Assembly (NCBI GenBank): GCA_030867875.1 | Contig: JAOWCC010001634.1 | Span: forward strand, 50,998,021 to 51,062,020 | DNA from: Actinernus sp. WN-2022 | Lineage: Eukaryota > Cnidaria > Anthozoa > Actiniaria > Actinernidae | Direction: 5' to 3' | DNA: 64,000 nucleotides | Shown here: positions 9,676-20,091 of the stretch, piece after piece | Layout of the letters: the number at the start of each line of letters is the position of its first letter | Position numbering within the stretch: position 1 is the stretch's first letter | Notes under the pieces: generated by a model | What the model saw: only the letters and a program-made list of their open reading frames with translations | Told to the model about the DNA's origin: nothing | Databases searched by the model: none | Made by a program: the position numbers and the translations under genes

Positions 9676-11260
9676 TTGTTTCCCCGAGATCCTCGATGTT
9701 CCCGAAGACTGATTCCCGAGGAGACAGTCATTAAGTGATTTGTTAATATATAGACATAAGTTTTACTAGAGGCAAAGTTGTGTATACGTATAAATACAGG
9801 AGCTACCTGATTTGATTTGTCGTCTTCTCTCCGGGAAGCTGCTTTTCAACACAAAACGCTGCCAGCGTCGCTACGGCATTTTTACTTTTAGTATCGTTTT
9901 GTGTCTTTCTTGCACCATTTTTAGCTACCAATTTCTCTCTCTCGCGCGTTTGATAAAGATGTAAATTGTTTCTTTGGAGCTGGTTCCATTTTGAATGCTT
10001 TCGTTCGACGAAAAATTTGATGAAGATCTAGACGTTTTGATAAACAAATATGTCCCGTAGCAGAGAGGGTTGACTTTAAGATTTTACTACTGACATTTAA
10101 GGCTTTAAATAATATGGCACCTTTTTATCTTAATGAACTTTTAACTCCATATGTTCCGAAACGGTCACTACGCTCTGCTACCAAAAAATATTTAGTTATT
10201 CCTAAGTACAATTTAGAGTCCTATGGTCGCAGAGCTTTTTCAGTTACGGCGCCATCCTTATGGAATAATCTACCAGAAAACATAAGGATTATTCAATCTT
10301 TGACTGATTTTAAAAGTTCCATTAAAACATTTCTTTTTAAGCGGTCATACTATTCATGATGTAATTTTAAATTTTTAACTACATCAGTGGTTATAGTTTT
10401 AATGTTTTTACAGAATGTAAAGCGCTTTTGGATTTTCGAAGAAACAGCGCTATATAAATCTATTATTATTATTATTATTATTATTTTATAGCTAGCCAGT
10501 GGCGCGCGCGACACATCATTTTCTGTGTGATTAGGTGGCGGACGGCGGGAACTGGCGGGATACATTAAACACTAATGACTGGCCCCGAGGGAAACAGTGA
10601 GTTTTGTTTCCCCGAGATCCTCGATGTTCCCCGAGACGGAGTCGACGGGAAACAAAACTCACTGATTCCCGAGGGGACAGTCATTAAGTGATTTGTTATA
10701 TAGACATAAGTTTTACTAGAGGCAAAGGTGTGCATGTAAAAATATAGGACCTACGTACATGATGCGTGCGAGGTTGGTCGTCTTCTCTTCGGGAAGCTGC
10801 TTTTTAACACGCTGCCAGTATCGTTATCAGTATCGTTTTGTCTTTCTTGCATCCTTTTTTTGCTACCAATTTCTCACTCGCGCGCTTGATAAAGATGTAA
10901 ATTGTTTCTTTGGAGCTGGTTCCATTTTGAACGCTTTCTTTCGACGAAAAATGGTCATCTTTTGATGAAGATCTAGACATTTTGGTAAACAAATATTTCC
11001 GCCTTCAGCGGCACATTACACCATCTTCTGTCACGATGTGAACACGTGGCGGGCAACAATTGATTAATTGTTGCCCGCGCGGGAAACATTGGATTTTGAT
11101 GACTGCCACGTGACCCTGCATCAGCCAATGAGAGCCGTGCGTTGTGTCTGGAAAACTTATGGCTATGTAGCAATGGATTTTGATGACTGCCACGTGACCC
11201 TGAATCAGCCAATGAAAGTGTGCGTCGTGTCTGGAAAACCCTTGACCCAAGTGAGTCGTT
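9676..11260. repeat. Tandem pair of coral-type interspersed repeats with a nested LINE
   Basis: A block of about 380 bp at 9676-10058 is repeated at 10590-11005 (shared TCATTAAGTGATTTGTTA, TTGATAAAGATGTAAATTG, GAAGATCTAGAC). In the first copy a LINE fragment (10060-10486) sits between AACAAATATGTCCCG and TAGCTAGCCAGTGGCG, sequences adjacent in other copies. The end holds two copies of GGATTTTGATGACTGCCACG. Confidence 0.7.
10060..10486 (+). mobile_element. 5'-truncated L2/CR1-like LINE 3' end
   Basis: An open frame to 10356 encodes the ORF2 tail (VDFKILLLTFKALNNMAPFY, then AFSVTAPSLWNNLPENIR). A 3' UTR with AAAGCGCTTTTGG and AGCGCTATATAAAT ends in an (ATT)n microsatellite, as in L2-like LINEs. 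It is severely 5'-truncated and was inserted inside another repeat. Confidence 0.75.
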
Positions 11261-11394
11261 ATTTGTGATCACTGCTTCAATGAGGTTGACTGATGGCAGG
11301 TTGAAAGACTTTGCGGGCAAACGAGGGAACATTTTGGGAAACACAGAATTTCTCTAATGTATTTGTTTACTCGTTTGCCTGTAGAGAAAAATAA

Positions 11395-11612
11395 GACATG
11401 TATGTCATGACGGCCTGAGTTAAATATGTGTCATAACGGCCTGACTTATACGTGTCATAACGGCCTGAGTTAAATACGTGTCATAACGGCCTGAGTTATA
11501 CGTGTCATAACGGCCTGAGTTATACGTGTCATAACGGCCTGAGTTAAATACGTGTCATAACGGCCTGAGTTATACGGTGTCATGACGGCCTGAGTTATAA
11601 GTGTCATGAAAC
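11395..11612. repeat. Minisatellite, unit about 21-25 bp
   Basis: Nine or so copies of GTGTCATAACGGCCTGAGTTA, with TAC or AATAC spacers giving two unit lengths. Confidence 0.9.
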
Positions 11613-11978
11613 ACTGAGACGACGCTTCTCGTATTGAACAATAGTTAGCGGTCTTCAATAAAACAAAATAATATAAAGCTAGAAAAACTGAATTTATATT
11701 TTTATAGCATCTGCTTGCAAGGTCAGTGTTTTAAAAACATTTGCCTTCCGGAAAATGTGTCAATCATCAATAATTTTAATTAATCAAAATTCTCATCATT
11801 TACATTTTGCTGATTGTGTTTCATCAACACCAATGGTCCCTTTACAGGAATGTAATCACGTGGTGGTACTGGATGGCAAAACACATCTGACTTCATTTAT
11901 TTAAAGTGCTTGTACGAGATCGGTAATGTTATTAGCTAAACCTGTTTATAAATGCTATTTCCACCTTCAATCGATTGT

Positions 11979-12660
11979 AGGCTCGAGTCGATTGTGCTAG
12001 TAAAACTGGCATATTATGCTAGTAGCCCTGCTCGTTTTTTATCCAAATTATGCTCAAATTATGCTCGTTTTTCAAAATTATGCTACTTTTTTTCAATATT
12101 ATGCTCGACAAAAAATGGGCAAAACAGTAAGAAAGGTGAGTTTTATTAACCTCTTATATTAATACATCTCTTAGATGAGATAAGTAATACTGTGCGGGCT
12201 GAAACCCGGTGCTATTACAGCAACGCAATTAATGAACTATAATATGCGATAACGACATATCCGATCTCTAGCAATGTCAGCTCTTTTGGGTCCTTGCAAG
12301 ACCTGAAAGTTCTCGGGATCTGCTTCGGGGGTGGCGGACGCCATTTTTGTCACGTTGTCACACCTATGAGAGTGGGACTGGGAACAAGGTTTTCTAGACT
12401 TCCGGTTCTGGTTCTTCCCCAAAAAACTAAAAAACTATCCCAACTAGGCCCTAGACATCGCCGACCGTTTATTTGGAGAGCTTACTTTATGTCTGAAGTC
12501 AATTTATCATTACGATAAGGGATATTTGAGCCTGGTTTTAGCACTTCCGGTCTTCAAAATACAAATTATGCTAGCATTGCTTTTTGACAAAAAATCTAAA
12601 AATTATGCTCGTTTTGTCAAATTATGCCAAAAATTATGCTAGCACAATCGACTCGAGCCT
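11979..12660. mobile_element. 682-bp non-autonomous DNA transposon with 10-bp target duplication
   Basis: Ends are AGGCTCGAGTCGATTGTGCT and its complement, flanked by identical AATCGATTGT copies at 11969-11978 and 12661-12670. Subterminal repeats of AAATTATGCTCGTTTT type occur in both orientations near each end, probable transposase sites. A 9-10 bp duplication fits MULE-like better than hAT. No transposase ORF. Confidence 0.85.
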
Positions 12661-12699
12661 AATCGATTGTCGATCTTTCTCGAACAGCGTTTCGAAGTT

Positions 12700-13338
12700 T
12701 GCCATTCAGTAAAGCCTTTCCCATGGGAACACGAGCGCAATTCATTCATTATTGAAGTAATATATCGGGACATGACTGCACTAAAGGTCTATTCAACAAG
12801 CAGGTGAATCCGATGAGTACAGAGCATAAAACGATTTGACTGCTTCGTTTGGCACCTTATTTGGTTTTCTGTTTAGCAAGTTTAGGAGGTTCTGTTAGAA
12901 CACACGCTGAGGCCTACAGAATGCGCAAGTTGAGAATCAATGAAAAACATTAAGTCGGTTCTTTTTGTAAGAATAGTTTAGTTTGTAAGATCGTTCATAG
13001 GTATAATTTAGTCTTCGAGTCGATCTTAGTATTCCTATCAGTTGTTTAAACTGGTTTGCTATATAGAGATTATTACGTGTTAAGAGCTTGCGGACTCGCT
13101 CGTTCGCGATATGATACGAAAACCTCGTGAATAAAAACGATACCAGGCTCTTAACATGTCATAATTTGTTTATTATACATTTAAAGTGAATACAATAACA
13201 CAAAATTAAGCATAACAAAATTTATTTCTAAAAGCAATAGTACAGTGAAGTGATATCGTATTACTTCACTGATATGGTTTTTATTCACGGCTTTATCACA
13301 CGGATACCAACCACAAATGTGTAATAAACCGTATTAGT
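12700..13338. other. AT-rich intergenic DNA
   Basis: No gene recognised. It holds weak inverted repeats, for example TTAAGAGC near 13080 against GCTCTTAA near 13150, and CGTGAATAAAAAC near 13120 against its complement near 13280. These suggest an old foldback element. Confidence 0.5.
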
Positions 13339-13647
13339 ATATACAGCTATTTCAATTAATGTTGTCTGGGCTGATAGGGAATAGGTCATTAGGGAATATG
13401 GCATTAGGGAATACGGCATTAGGGTATTATAAGTAAAAAAAAGCTTATAATGAATTATTGTTACGAGTTATACGACCTGGAAGACTTAGTCTACTCAGCT
13501 TACGGTTTATTTATCCATTTTTAGTCTGTGAACAGCCGTCCGACATTATTAAAATGCAATATTCCCTAATGTCATATTCCCTAATACCCTATTACCTAAT
13601 GACCTATTCCCTATCTCCCAGACAACATTAATTGAAATAGCTGTATA
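13339..13647. mobile_element. Foldback MITE (309 bp) next to the Polinton
   Basis: TATACAGCTATTTCAATTAA at 13339 pairs with its complement ending at 13647. The arms continue into repeated ATTAGGGAATA / TATTCCCTAAT tracts on each side. Non-coding. Confidence 0.75.
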
Positions 13648-13693
13648 CCACACAAGTGAATCATGCTTTTCGCGCGCTCTGATTGGCTACTAT

Positions 13694-13892
13694 AGTAGTA
13701 TATAAACTGCCGGTTCTGGCGCAGCTTGAACGTTTTATTGTTGCAATCCTTGCTCGATAACTCCAGAACCGCAGCGAATTGTTCTACTTCAGCATTCGAA
13801 CAATTCGCTGCGGTTCTGGAGTTATCGAACAAGGATTACAACAATATAACGTTCAAGCTGCGCCAGAACCCGCCAGTTTATATACTACTATA
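13694..13892 (+). repeat. Polinton left TIR, itself a long palindrome
   Basis: 199 bp, by eye identical to the reverse complement of 30651-30849. Internally two arms of about 92 bp are near-complementary around a loop of about 15 nt (TCTACTTCAGCATTC). The arms differ at a few bases (for example TTTTATTGTTGC against ATATTGTTGT), and those differences are preserved in the other TIR. Confidence 0.95.
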
Positions 13893-14126
13893 AATTATAC
13901 ATTAAAGGAACGTAATCATAAGGTATTATATCAGGGCTAAGCATACATTAACATTTATTCGAACATTTGGTTTATAACGAATTTATTCCATTCTAACACC
14001 CTATTAGAGGAGTGTTGCTACTAGGTATTATAACATATACTATCATAATCATTATTTACTACTATAGTACATAGTCCACCTCAACGCACTTGAAGCTCTA
14101 TTAGAGGAAGGATAATACAATATATA
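13893..14126 (+). promoter_or_regulatory. Polinton left leader upstream of PolB
   Basis: AT-rich, no ORF. CTATTAGAGGA occurs twice (near 14002 and 14098). AATATATA directly precedes the PolB ATG, like the short motif before other genes of the element. Confidence 0.5.
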
Positions 14127-17100
14127 ATGGCCGATCATACACTAACATTCGTCCAAGCGCCTGGCATTAAGGGCTATTTACGAGGATGGAAGATGGACAT
14201 TCCAGATAGCAATCCTCTAGGAGCAGACCCAGCCGCTTTCCTATCTGGCGTGCGAAAGCAGACTACCGAAAAGATCGATGAAGAGCTACGAGACCTAAAT
14301 AGTATTAAGGTTCAATTAGCTTTGAATATAACTCTTCGTCTCGATAAACCCGAGGGCCCGGTATATGAGATAGCCACATTTCGTAGTTCACAAAAAGTTC
14401 TGACCAACAGTTCCGATACCCGCGGAGTAATAGTAGAAGAACATGCTCAGATTTATAACTACATCGAGAAGTGGATCAGTAGAGGATCGAACTGGGTCAT
14501 AGATAAAGTCAACATTCTATGGGTGAACATTGCTAAATATCAACCACTACGCGGAGGTTCATACTTACCACTACCTAAAGAAATCGCGAATAAGAAAGCC
14601 GTAATCAATGTGAAAAACTCCGACAACCGCTGTTTTCGTTGGATGATGCGTGCCGCGAAGTTTCCGGTTGCGAAAGATCCACAGAGGACATCGAAATACC
14701 CAGAAGACGATGGTTTTGGATTCGATGGGGTGGAAGAATCGTCAACTCCAATCTCACAAATACCACGCTTCGAGAAGCAGAACGAAATCTCTATCAATGT
14801 ATATGGTTGGGATTTTAAGGATAAGTGTTTGATTGTGCACCACATCTCGAAGGAGACTTTCTCGGAGCGCGTTAACGCCTTGCTTATAGAGTGCCCAGAG
14901 AGCGGTATACAACATTATTGCTGGATCAAGAACTTCAACCGCCTTCTATTCGATCAGACAAAACATGACCACAGGCAGCACTTCTGTGAGAGATGCCTAC
15001 ATGGATATTCCAACGAAGCTCTCCTCGAAAAACACACCCCAGAATGTAACGGAACTAACGATCGAGCCATTCGAATCGAAATGCCCACCGATGAGAATAA
15101 CAAAGTCTCATTTCAGAACGTTCACAAGCAGCTCAAAGTTCCCTACGTTATCTACGCAGATCTTGAGGCCTTAACTACTAAGATAGAAGGACAAGATCCC
15201 ACGAAGAACACATTTAAAACAGAAGAACATATTCCATGTGGATTTTGTTACGTAGTCGTACGTTCTGATGGCCATAGCGAACCACATGTATTATATCGAG
15301 GTAAGGATACTATCGAGTGCTTTCTACGATGTATACAAGAAGAAGAAGCGAAGATAAAAGCTCAAGTTGCCAAACCACTATGTATGTCACCAAAAAGCAT
15401 GAGAGATTATAATAGAGCAATTCTTTGTCATATCTGCCAGAAACCTCTTGGTAAAGATAGAGTACGCGACCATTGCCACATCACAGGAGAGTTTCGAGGT
15501 GCCGCACACAACGCATGTAATCTCAAATTACGTATCTTTCCTACTATCCCAGTTGTATTCCACAATTTGCGTGGCTACGATTCTCACCTATTGATGCAAT
15601 CCATATCCAAGACGTCAGGTAAGATCTCTTGTATTCCAAACAATATGGAGAAATACATTTCATTCTCACTTGGAAACCTACGGTTCATCGACAGTGCGCA
15701 ATTTCTACTTTCATCCCTCGATAAATTGGTAGCGAGTTCGTCACAAGATACGTTCCTACAAACTATGAAATGTACATCGAACCAAGAGAAAACCAAGCTG
15801 CTGCTACGCAAAGGAGTTTATCCGTATGAGTACATGGATTCTTGGGATAGATTTACAGAGACTTCTCTTCCACCAAAAGACGCATTCTATAGTAAACTAA
15901 CTCTAGAGGACATCTCCGACAAGGACTACGAACACGCACTAAAAGTTTGGGAGGTATTCAGTTGTAAAACGTTAGGAGACTACCACGACCTTTACCTACG
16001 AACCGATGTACTTCTTTTAGCAGACGTGTTCGAGAACTTCCGCGCGACATGTATGCAAAACTATGGATTGGATCCAGCTCATTATTATACGAGTCCAGGA
16101 CTTTCGTGGGATGCGTTGTTAAAGAAGACCGGAGTAGAACTTGAATTATTAACCGACTATGACATGCATCTATTCGTCGAGAAAGGTCTACGTGGTGGAA
16201 TATCTATGGTATCTCATCGTTATGCTAAAGCAAACAACCCCAATGTACCCGACTTCGATCCAGATAAGCCAAATAGCCATATAATATACCTCGACGCCAA
16301 CAATCTATATGGTTGGGCCATGAGCCAATATCTACCAACGGGAGGATTTGAGTGGTGTACACCAACGGAAGAACGAATTACCCAACACGAAATCGATTCA
16401 GACGTGGGATACATTCTCGAAGTCGATCTTGAGTATCCTCGAAAGCTCCACGACTTACACAACGACTATCCACTAGCTCCCGAGAGAATGCAAGTAAATA
16501 AAGGTCAGTTATCAGATTATCAAATCGATCTATTTGAGAAACTATACGAAGGCAACGGATCTTTGAAAGTGGAAAAGCTCGTACCTAACCTATACGACAA
16601 AGAACGATATGTGCTCCACTACCGCAATCTACAACTGTATCTATCTCTCGGAATGCGTTTAACGAAGATTCACAGAGCACTACGATTCAACCAATCGCCA
16701 TGGATGGAGCCATACATAAGAATGAATACAGAACTACGAAAACAAGCGAATAGCCCCTTCGAGCAGGATCTCTACAAACTAATGAACAATAGCGTATTTG
16801 GTAAGACGATGGAAAATCTACGAAAACGCGTAGATGTCAAACTAGTGCGATCTTCAGAAGGAATCAAACTACAACGTCTCTTGAATAAGCCTAGTTATGC
16901 CCGATCCACGATCTTCGATAACGATCTAGCTGCTGTACACAATTACAAAAGTAAGTTACTACTGAACCGTCCAGTATATGTCGGAATGTCGATTCTAGAT
17001 CTCTCGAAACATCTGATGTACGACTTCTACTACAACGATCTCAAGCGGCAGTATGGGCAACGTTGTAATCTACTATATACTGACACTGATAGTCTATTAC

Positions 17101-17588
17101 TTCACATTGAAACAGAAGACATCTATACAGACATTACCACCAATAAGCATCTATACGATACTAGCAACTACAGCAAGGATCATCCTCTGTATGACATATC
17201 CAACAAGAAAGTACTTGGTAAAATGAAAGATGAATGTGGAGGTATTCCCATTGCTGAATACGTTGGACTACGATCGAAGCTATACTCGATCTTGAAAGTA
17301 GGTGGTGACGAGATTAGGAAAGCTAAAGGTACCAAGAAGGCAGTCGTTAAACATCGTATTCGCCACGAACAATACAAAGAGTGTTTACAAGATAAGAAAG
17401 TATTTCGCCATGGAATGCATATGCTTCGAAGTGAAGGTCATAGGATGTATGGTATGCATATGAATAAGATCTCTCTCTCACCATTCGACTCTAAACGTTG
17501 GATTTCAGCAAACGGAATCAATACATTAGCCTATGGACACAAAAACTTAGACATGGACGACTTTATTCGTGACTTGCTTCTATCTTAG
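14127..17588 (+). CDS. Protein-primed family B DNA polymerase (Polinton PolB)
   Basis: A 1153-residue protein that replicates the element from its ends, presumably with protein priming. Order: N-terminal region; C2HC-type zinc motif (C287, C290, H303, C307); exonuclease motif I with D345 and E347 in VIYADLEAL; an endonuclease-VII-like CHICQKP...DHCH...CN insert (about 434-465); exonuclease II FHNLRGYDSH (478-487); exonuclease III YLRTD (623-627). Polymerase motif A is YLDANNLYGW (D723), motif B KLMNNSVFGK (884-893) and motif C YTDTDS (984-989). All catalytic acidic residues are intact and no stop interrupts the frame. The ATG follows AATATATA directly. The stop overlaps the convergent integrase stop by a few bases (17580-17588). 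Confidence 0.97.
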   Translation: MADHTLTFVQAPGIKGYLRGWKMDIPDSNPLGADPAAFLSGVRKQTTEKIDEELRDLNSIKVQLALNITLRLDKPEGPVYEIATFRSSQKVLTNSSDTRGVIVEEHAQIYNYIEKWISRGSNWVIDKVNILWVNIAKYQPLRGGSYLPLPKEIANKKAVINVKNSDNRCFRWMMRAAKFPVAKDPQRTSKYPEDDGFGFDGVEESSTPISQIPRFEKQNEISINVYGWDFKDKCLIVHHISKETFSERVNALLIECPESGIQHYCWIKNFNRLLFDQTKHDHRQHFCERCLHGYSNEALLEKHTPECNGTNDRAIRIEMPTDENNKVSFQNVHKQLKVPYVIYADLEALTTKIEGQDPTKNTFKTEEHIPCGFCYVVVRSDGHSEPHVLYRGKDTIECFLRCIQEEEAKIKAQVAKPLCMSPKSMRDYNRAILCHICQKPLGKDRVRDHCHITGEFRGAAHNACNLKLRIFPTIPVVFHNLRGYDSHLLMQSISKTSGKISCIPNNMEKYISFSLGNLRFIDSAQFLLSSLDKLVASSSQDTFLQTMKCTSNQEKTKLLLRKGVYPYEYMDSWDRFTETSLPPKDAFYSKLTLEDISDKDYEHALKVWEVFSCKTLGDYHDLYLRTDVLLLADVFENFRATCMQNYGLDPAHYYTSPGLSWDALLKKTGVELELLTDYDMHLFVEKGLRGGISMVSHRYAKANNPNVPDFDPDKPNSHIIYLDANNLYGWAMSQYLPTGGFEWCTPTEERITQHEIDSDVGYILEVDLEYPRKLHDLHNDYPLAPERMQVNKGQLSDYQIDLFEKLYEGNGSLKVEKLVPNLYDKERYVLHYRNLQLYLSLGMRLTKIHRALRFNQSPWMEPYIRMNTELRKQANSPFEQDLYKLMNNSVFGKTMENLRKRVDVKLVRSSEGIKLQRLLNKPSYARSTIFDNDLAAVHNYKSKLLLNRPVYVGMSILDLSKHLMYDFYYNDLKRQYGQRCNLLYTDTDSLLLHIETEDIYTDITTNKHLYDTSNYSKDHPLYDISNKKVLGKMKDECGGIPIAEYVGLRSKLYSILKVGGDEIRKAKGTKKAVVKHRIRHEQYKECLQDKKVFRHGMHMLRSEGHRMYGMHMNKISLSPFDSKRWISANGINTLAYGHKNLDMDDFIRDLLLS

Positions 17589-18599
17589 AATACCTTTTGG
17601 TGGTAGTTCAGTATTTTGTGGGACGACTTGTAGCTCTTCGCGCACGAACCCTCGCTTTGGTGCGCCTTCCCCTTCTTGCAAAGTAAGGTAGTACAGAACC
17701 GGTTGGTTTGAAGATATCACACTACGCGAAATAACGTACGTTTGTAAACTCCACACAGGATCAGTTGCTCGTTTAGCTCCACCTTCCAATTCTCCAGGCG
17801 CATAGAGATATCGAACTAAAACGTCGAATGGTAGTCGCTTTTCACTCAATCCAACAGTTCGAGAATACGTAGGAGTTTTGATGTTTACTTGTTGTGCCTC
17901 TATAGAATTTGAAGGTTCCTTACCTGTTAGTCGAGTAACTTCATTGTTCATAGCCTTGATAACATCATGAAGCCTCAATACCCATTCTCTACTACGCGCA
18001 TCCGACCCTTCAGATGTAAGTACCATCTCTTTTGCATATTGATATCCAAATAATCTTTCAGCTAATGTTCTATTTGCTCGCTCGACAAAACTTTGTGCTC
18101 TATGATGACCGGCTTCACCTCGTTGAACTTTCGTACCATGTAGTTCTAATGTTTCAGACATACGTCCCATGAATTCTCTACCAGGATCAACTTGCAATGT
18201 TTTTGGCCATTCTAGTGGACTACGTTTGTAGATCCGATCAAATGCTGCAGACACTTCACCACTATCTTTCGATGCTAAGGGTTCAGCCTCTTTATATCTA
18301 GAAGCTACATCGATTACCACCAAAGCATACTTATATAGTTTCCTTCCACGTCCAGGTCGATCGTGAGGTAGAAATATCAAATCAGCTTGATGAACTTCAT
18401 TAGGTTTCGATACGGTCCAATGTGGTCGTGGAATATAGCGTGGTGGTGATAGATATATTTGCCACATGGCTTGTTTCTCTAACCAACCCTTAGCTACATC
18501 TTCCGATACTTTTGCAGCCATTGATAACTTACTAATTGCAGCATAACCTTTCCAATAGCCCATAGGACCATAGAAGGTATTCGCAAGTTTAGCATCCAT
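17580..18599 (-). CDS. Retroviral-type integrase (Polinton INT)
   Basis: A DDE integrase that joins the element's ends to target DNA. The frame could open at 18725, but that stretch is low-complexity and overlaps the next gene, so I start at the ATG at 18599 (MDAKLANTFYG), giving about 339 residues. In that numbering the triad is D73 (VHQADLIFL), D138 (LQVDPGREF) and E173 (SFVERANRT), with 34 residues between the last two. The conserved VVIDVASRY segment lies between. A chromo-like or SH3-like C-terminal part rich in Arg and Val follows. The catalytic set is intact. It is convergent with PolB, with stops overlapping. Confidence 0.95.
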   Translation of the reverse strand: MDAKLANTFYGPMGYWKGYAAISKLSMAAKVSEDVAKGWLEKQAMWQIYLSPPRYIPRPHWTVSKPNEVHQADLIFLPHDRPGRGRKLYKYALVVIDVASRYKEAEPLASKDSGEVSAAFDRIYKRSPLEWPKTLQVDPGREFMGRMSETLELHGTKVQRGEAGHHRAQSFVERANRTLAERLFGYQYAKEMVLTSEGSDARSREWVLRLHDVIKAMNNEVTRLTGKEPSNSIEAQQVNIKTPTYSRTVGLSEKRLPFDVLVRYLYAPGELEGGAKRATDPVWSLQTYVISRSVISSNQPVLYYLTLQEGEGAPKRGFVREELQVVPQNTELPPKGILR

Positions 18600-18633
18600 T
18601 ATATGTCTATGTATTCTAACCTTCAACAAGTAG

Positions 18634-18687
18634 AAAAAAAGGAATAAGAACTTATCTAACCAACTAGTTCTTATTCTTTTTTTTTTC
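18634..18687. terminator. A/T-armed hairpin between integrase and the next gene
   Basis: AAGGAATAAGAACT pairs with AGTTCTTATTC across a short loop, with extended A and T arms on either side. Similar hairpins lie at 27752-27814 and 28998-29068. A terminator or processing role is inference. Confidence 0.5.
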
Positions 18688-18714
18688 TCGTCAATCGTAA
18701 AAATTCTCGTTTTT

Positions 18715-19155
18715 TTAAAAGGCATATCGACTAATAGCGTATCCAGTGACTAGCATTCCACCACCAACATAGATCAACTCACCAGTTTTCTGTGCGTTAG
18801 ATGGTTGATAGTAGTCAGAGAAACGAGGTTCTTTCATTGCTTTGAGTCGTTTCAGCGCCTGACGTAACTTATCGGATTTTATGAAATCTAGGTTACTATC
18901 AAGTTGATTATTACGAGAATCGCGTTCAGCAACTTCCTGTTCATGCGCCCAATCAGACAATTCTTTACGTTTTTCGATATAATCCTCCCTATCTTTATCG
19001 AATTTTTCCATTGCACTATCATGTCTCTTTCGTTCTATATTAGCAGTTTCATCTTTCCCACCAAACATCCTAGCAAGCACTCCACCACCAGTAAATGCCG
19101 TTGCATTCAAAACTGCTCCAAAAATAGACATTCCAATAGCTGCTACCGTCACCAT
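18715..19155 (-). CDS. Polinton accessory protein with hydrophobic ends and a charged middle
   Basis: 146 residues, not recognised as a named family. Residues about 3-30 are Gly/Ala-rich and hydrophobic. Residues 35-85 are strongly charged (Lys, Asp, Glu) and probably helical. The C-terminus has a second hydrophobic Gly-rich stretch (GELIYVGGGMLVTGYAIS). Two membrane-associating ends around a helical linker suggest a virion-membrane or membrane-active protein. The ATG at 19155 abuts the stop of the next gene, typical of the element's tight packing. Confidence 0.7.
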   Translation of the reverse strand: MVTVAAIGMSIFGAVLNATAFTGGGVLARMFGGKDETANIERKRHDSAMEKFDKDREDYIEKRKELSDWAHEQEVAERDSRNNQLDSNLDFIKSDKLRQALKRLKAMKEPRFSDYYQPSNAQKTGELIYVGGGMLVTGYAISRYAF

Positions 19156-19364
19156 TATGGTATGATCTTTTGTTTCTCGAGATATTGTTTTGCATATATG
19201 CTACCAGCTATTACTGCAGTCCACTTCACGTAATTTGTGATAGAAATAGAAGGATCACTAAGCATAGATTCCTTGGCAACCTTTTTTACGATCCAACCAA
19301 TACCAGCAGCTATTCCAGTTATCATAGCAGCATCGGTCGCTGTTTTCATCAATTCTTTATCCAT
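19155..19364 (-). CDS. Small membrane protein, paralog 1 of a tandem Polinton family
   Basis: 69 residues. The first 49 are nearly the same as those of the neighbour at 19398-19703 (MDKELMKTAT, GIGWIVKKVAKE, DPSISI-NYVKW). Hydrophobic segments lie at about 13-27 and 49-60. Identical upstream sequence with TATATACTATATATTAGG precedes both ATGs, so promoter and N-terminus were duplicated together. The C-terminus (KQYLEKQKIIP) differs from paralog 2. Confidence 0.7.
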   Translation of the reverse strand: MDKELMKTATDAAMITGIAAGIGWIVKKVAKESMLSDPSISITNYVKWTAVIAGSIYAKQYLEKQKIIP

Positions 19365-19397
19365 CCTAATATATAGTATATATCTAGTCTCTAATTG

Positions 19398-19703
19398 TTA
19401 CTCTATATCTGGTACCGTAGTCTCTATCGGACTTTCTGGTCGTATAGGACTAATGTTCTTAGAAGTGTCATCTATGTATCTTCCGTATTGATAGCATACG
19501 TCGACTAATGCAGCACCCATAACAATAACTGCATATATGTTACCAGCTATTGCTGTATTCCACTTCACGTAATTTATGATAGAAATAGAAGGATCGTTAA
19601 GCGTGGGTTCCTTGGCAACCTTTTTTACGATCCAACCAATACCAGTAGCTATTCCAGTTATCATAGCAGCATAGGTCGCTGTTTTCATCAATTCTTTATC
19701 CAT
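19398..19703 (-). CDS. Small membrane protein, paralog 2 (mosaic)
   Basis: 101 residues. The N-terminal half matches paralog 1. The C-terminal half (GAALVDVCYQY, DDTSKNISPIRP, TTVPDIE) matches the C-terminus of the next gene at 19738-20091. It therefore looks like a fusion of two family members. One or two hydrophobic segments; Pro-rich acidic tail. Function unknown. Confidence 0.7.
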   Translation of the reverse strand: MDKELMKTATYAAMITGIATGIGWIVKKVAKEPTLNDPSISIINYVKWNTAIAGNIYAVIVMGAALVDVCYQYGRYIDDTSKNISPIRPESPIETTVPDIE

Positions 19704-19737
19704 CCTAATATATAGTATATATCTCTAGCTTTAATTG

Positions 19738-20091
19738 CTACTCCATATCTGGTACCGTAGTACTTATCGGACTTGCTGGTCGTATAGGACTAATGTTCTT
19801 AGAAGTGTCATCTCTATGTCTTCTGTATTGATAGTATACGCCAACTAATGCAGCACCCGTACCAATAACTGCGATCGTAGTATTGATAGACACATTTTTC
19901 ATCCAACTTTCATCTACGTTGATTTCTTTAGGTAATTCACTTTCACGTGTAATCTCTCTCTTTTGAGCCTCTCTAGCAAGTTTATTACTTAGTGCTAATG
20001 CTTTCCCAGCAGCAACCCTCTTTGGATCTTTTACTTTAGTTGGTGTTGTTTTCGGTGGATTCGCAGTTATCTGATCCGTCTGTTCCTCCAT
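19738..20091 (-). CDS. Small Polinton protein, paralog 3 (mosaic)
   Basis: 117 residues. The N-terminus MEEQTDQITA and the motif KREITRESELPKEINVDESW recur in paralog 4. The C-terminal TGAALVGVYYQY plus DDTSKNISPIRP tail recurs in paralog 2. One hydrophobic segment lies near residues 70-85, with a basic N-terminal part. The first 56 bp overlap the 3' end of paralog 4 in another frame. Confidence 0.7.
   Translation of the reverse strand: MEEQTDQITANPPKTTPTKVKDPKRVAAGKALALSNKLAREAQKREITRESELPKEINVDESWMKNVSINTTIAVIGTGAALVGVYYQYRRHRDDTSKNISPIRPASPISTTVPDME

Noticed and set aside
13611..13832. 73-codon frame also found at 30711-30905
   Set aside because: It is the translation of the Polinton TIR hairpin.
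18600..18725. N-terminal extension of the integrase
   Set aside because: Low-complexity Lys/Phe-rich, overlaps a hairpin and the neighbouring gene; the Met at 18599 is better.
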